From the NCBI RefSeq assembly GCF_001880225.1, contig NZ_CP009654.1:992001-1056000 (forward strand): 64,000 nt of DNA, in the 5' to 3' direction. The DNA comes from Francisella frigiditurris. GTDB taxonomy: Bacteria > Pseudomonadota > Gammaproteobacteria > Francisellales > Francisellaceae. Below the pieces are notes generated by a model that was given only the letters and a program-made list of their open reading frames with translations, made no database searches and was not told the origin of the DNA. Both the position numbers and the translations under genes were made by a program. Below are positions 63,405 through 64,000 of this stretch, one piece after another (position 1 is the stretch's first letter; each line of letters starts with the position of its first letter).

Positions 63405-64000
63405 ATGCATAATGAGCCATTTATTCCTGTTTTTGTGTTTATTATGCTAGGTATATTATTCACAGCAGTTATTCTTAAAAAATTTAAACAGCCATATGTT
63501 GTAGCTTATCTTTTAACTGGGATACTACTTGGACCATATGGCATAAATGTAATCCAGAGTCATGAAGCTTTAGCTAGATTAGGAGAGATAGGTGTTATAT
63601 TACTACTGTTTTTTGCTGGTATGGAGGTTTCTCCAAGAAAATTTGCACAGAACTGGGTTGTACCAACTTTTGGGACATTACTCCAAATTATAGCAACAGT
63701 ATTTATTACATTTATTATTGGTTTGGCATTAAAATGGTCTATGGCAAAAATAGTATTGTTTGGATCAGCTATTAGTTTAAGTAGTACAGCAGTGGTGCTT
63801 AAGCTTATACAAGATTCTGGAGAAACCAAAACAAAATTAGGTCAAAATATATTGGGAGTTCTACTTGTACAAGATCTGGCAGTAGTTCCTATGTTAATTA
63901 TCATTGGTTTATTAGGTGGTGAAATGCCATCAACAACTCAAATAATTATACAAATTATTGGTGGTATTTTAGTATTGGCATTAGCTGCCTGGATGGCTAT
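63405..64000 (+). CDS. Kef-type monovalent cation:proton antiporter, N-terminal part
   Basis: The CPA2-family membrane protein begins at the ATG 63405 and runs through the right edge with no stop (198 codons seen). QPYVVAYLLTGILLGPYGIN, LARLGEIGVILLLFFAGMEV and ISLSSTAVVLKLIQDSGETK are typical KefB/KefC/YbaL-type blocks; LLVQDLAVVP is present as well. It probably exchanges K+ or Na+ for H+. The TrkA-N/RCK regulatory domain that would tell KefB/C from others lies outside the window. Confidence 0.85.
   Translation, partial: MHNEPFIPVFVFIMLGILFTAVILKKFKQPYVVAYLLTGILLGPYGINVIQSHEALARLGEIGVILLLFFAGMEVSPRKFAQNWVVPTFGTLLQIIATVFITFIIGLALKWSMAKIVLFGSAISLSSTAVVLKLIQDSGETKTKLGQNILGVLLVQDLAVVPMLIIIGLLGGEMPSTTQIIIQIIGGILVLALAAWMA

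Noticed and set aside
1-64000. Mobile elements, CRISPR arrays, tRNA and rRNA genes
   Set aside because: I read the gaps for terminal inverted repeats, repeat-spacer units and the tRNA T-loop and found none; nearly all space is taken by ordinary chromosomal genes.

Overview
The window is a 64 kb AT-rich stretch of gammaproteobacterial chromosome whose gene content points to the Francisella lineage (Francisellaceae). The evidence is the strong AT bias, a Francisella-type SspA, DUF3568-type lipoprotein, PilB/PilC, a cyanophycin synthetase pair, a POT-family peptide transporter and a secreted GH18 chitinase. A nearly complete arginine route with an ArgR repressor is present. F. tularensis is known to need arginine, so an environmental or fish-associated species fits better. 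The species call is inference. I saw no IS element, prophage, CRISPR array, rRNA or tRNA; no gene-free stretch exceeds about 220 bases.

Layout. 1-6.5 kb: recJ (3' end), birA and epmA overlapping, a membrane protein, glyQ without glyS, then murE-murF-argR. 7-14 kb: an APC amino-acid permease, then divergent argD and argC-argJ-argB-argF with a tandem ARG-box operator between them. 14-25 kb: a lipoprotein, pyrE-lpxH, hldE-mpl-rlmB, a FUSC protein, an MFS exporter, the ABC-F gene uup behind a long hairpin, and a POT transporter. 25-33 kb: glnS diverges from a pckA-like gene, then mraY-murD-ftsW, yggX and a tusE-like gene. 33-37 kb: sspA-sohB-holB-yhbY-hemB. 37-47 kb: pilB-pilC, a GDPD phosphodiesterase, a CinA/MoaB-like protein, cphA plus a Mur-ligase-only partner, then ispF and a tandem rhodanese. 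47-54 kb: chitinase, typA, an Sfp-type phosphopantetheinyl transferase and small secreted or membrane proteins. 54-64 kb: rubredoxin and an ACC-deaminase-like enzyme, Bcr/CflA MFS, rnd, uvrC, rmuC, a Cass2/GyrI-like protein, a small winged-helix regulator, an NTF2-like protein, a short secreted protein, an isochorismatase-fold protein lacking its cysteine, an Mpo1-like protein, and the start of a Kef-type antiporter.

How genes work together. Peptidoglycan synthesis is spread over several loci (murE, murF, mraY, murD, ftsW) with recycling by mpl. LPS precursor functions are lpxH and hldE. ArgR, the ARG-box operator, argCJBF and argD form one regulatory unit. Cyanophycin synthetase uses arginine and aspartate, so the arginine unit may feed the CphA pair; a weak ARG-like half-site overlaps a possible cphA promoter.

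Most worth following: the CphA/Mur-ligase pair and its possible link to ArgR; the perfect 12-bp inverted repeat that ends on the uup start codon; a PckA-like protein missing two residues conserved in E. coli PckA; an isochorismatase-fold protein with Thr in place of the catalytic Cys; and a lone Sfp-type transferase with no visible carrier-protein client. Family calls come from reading motifs by eye and no search was run.
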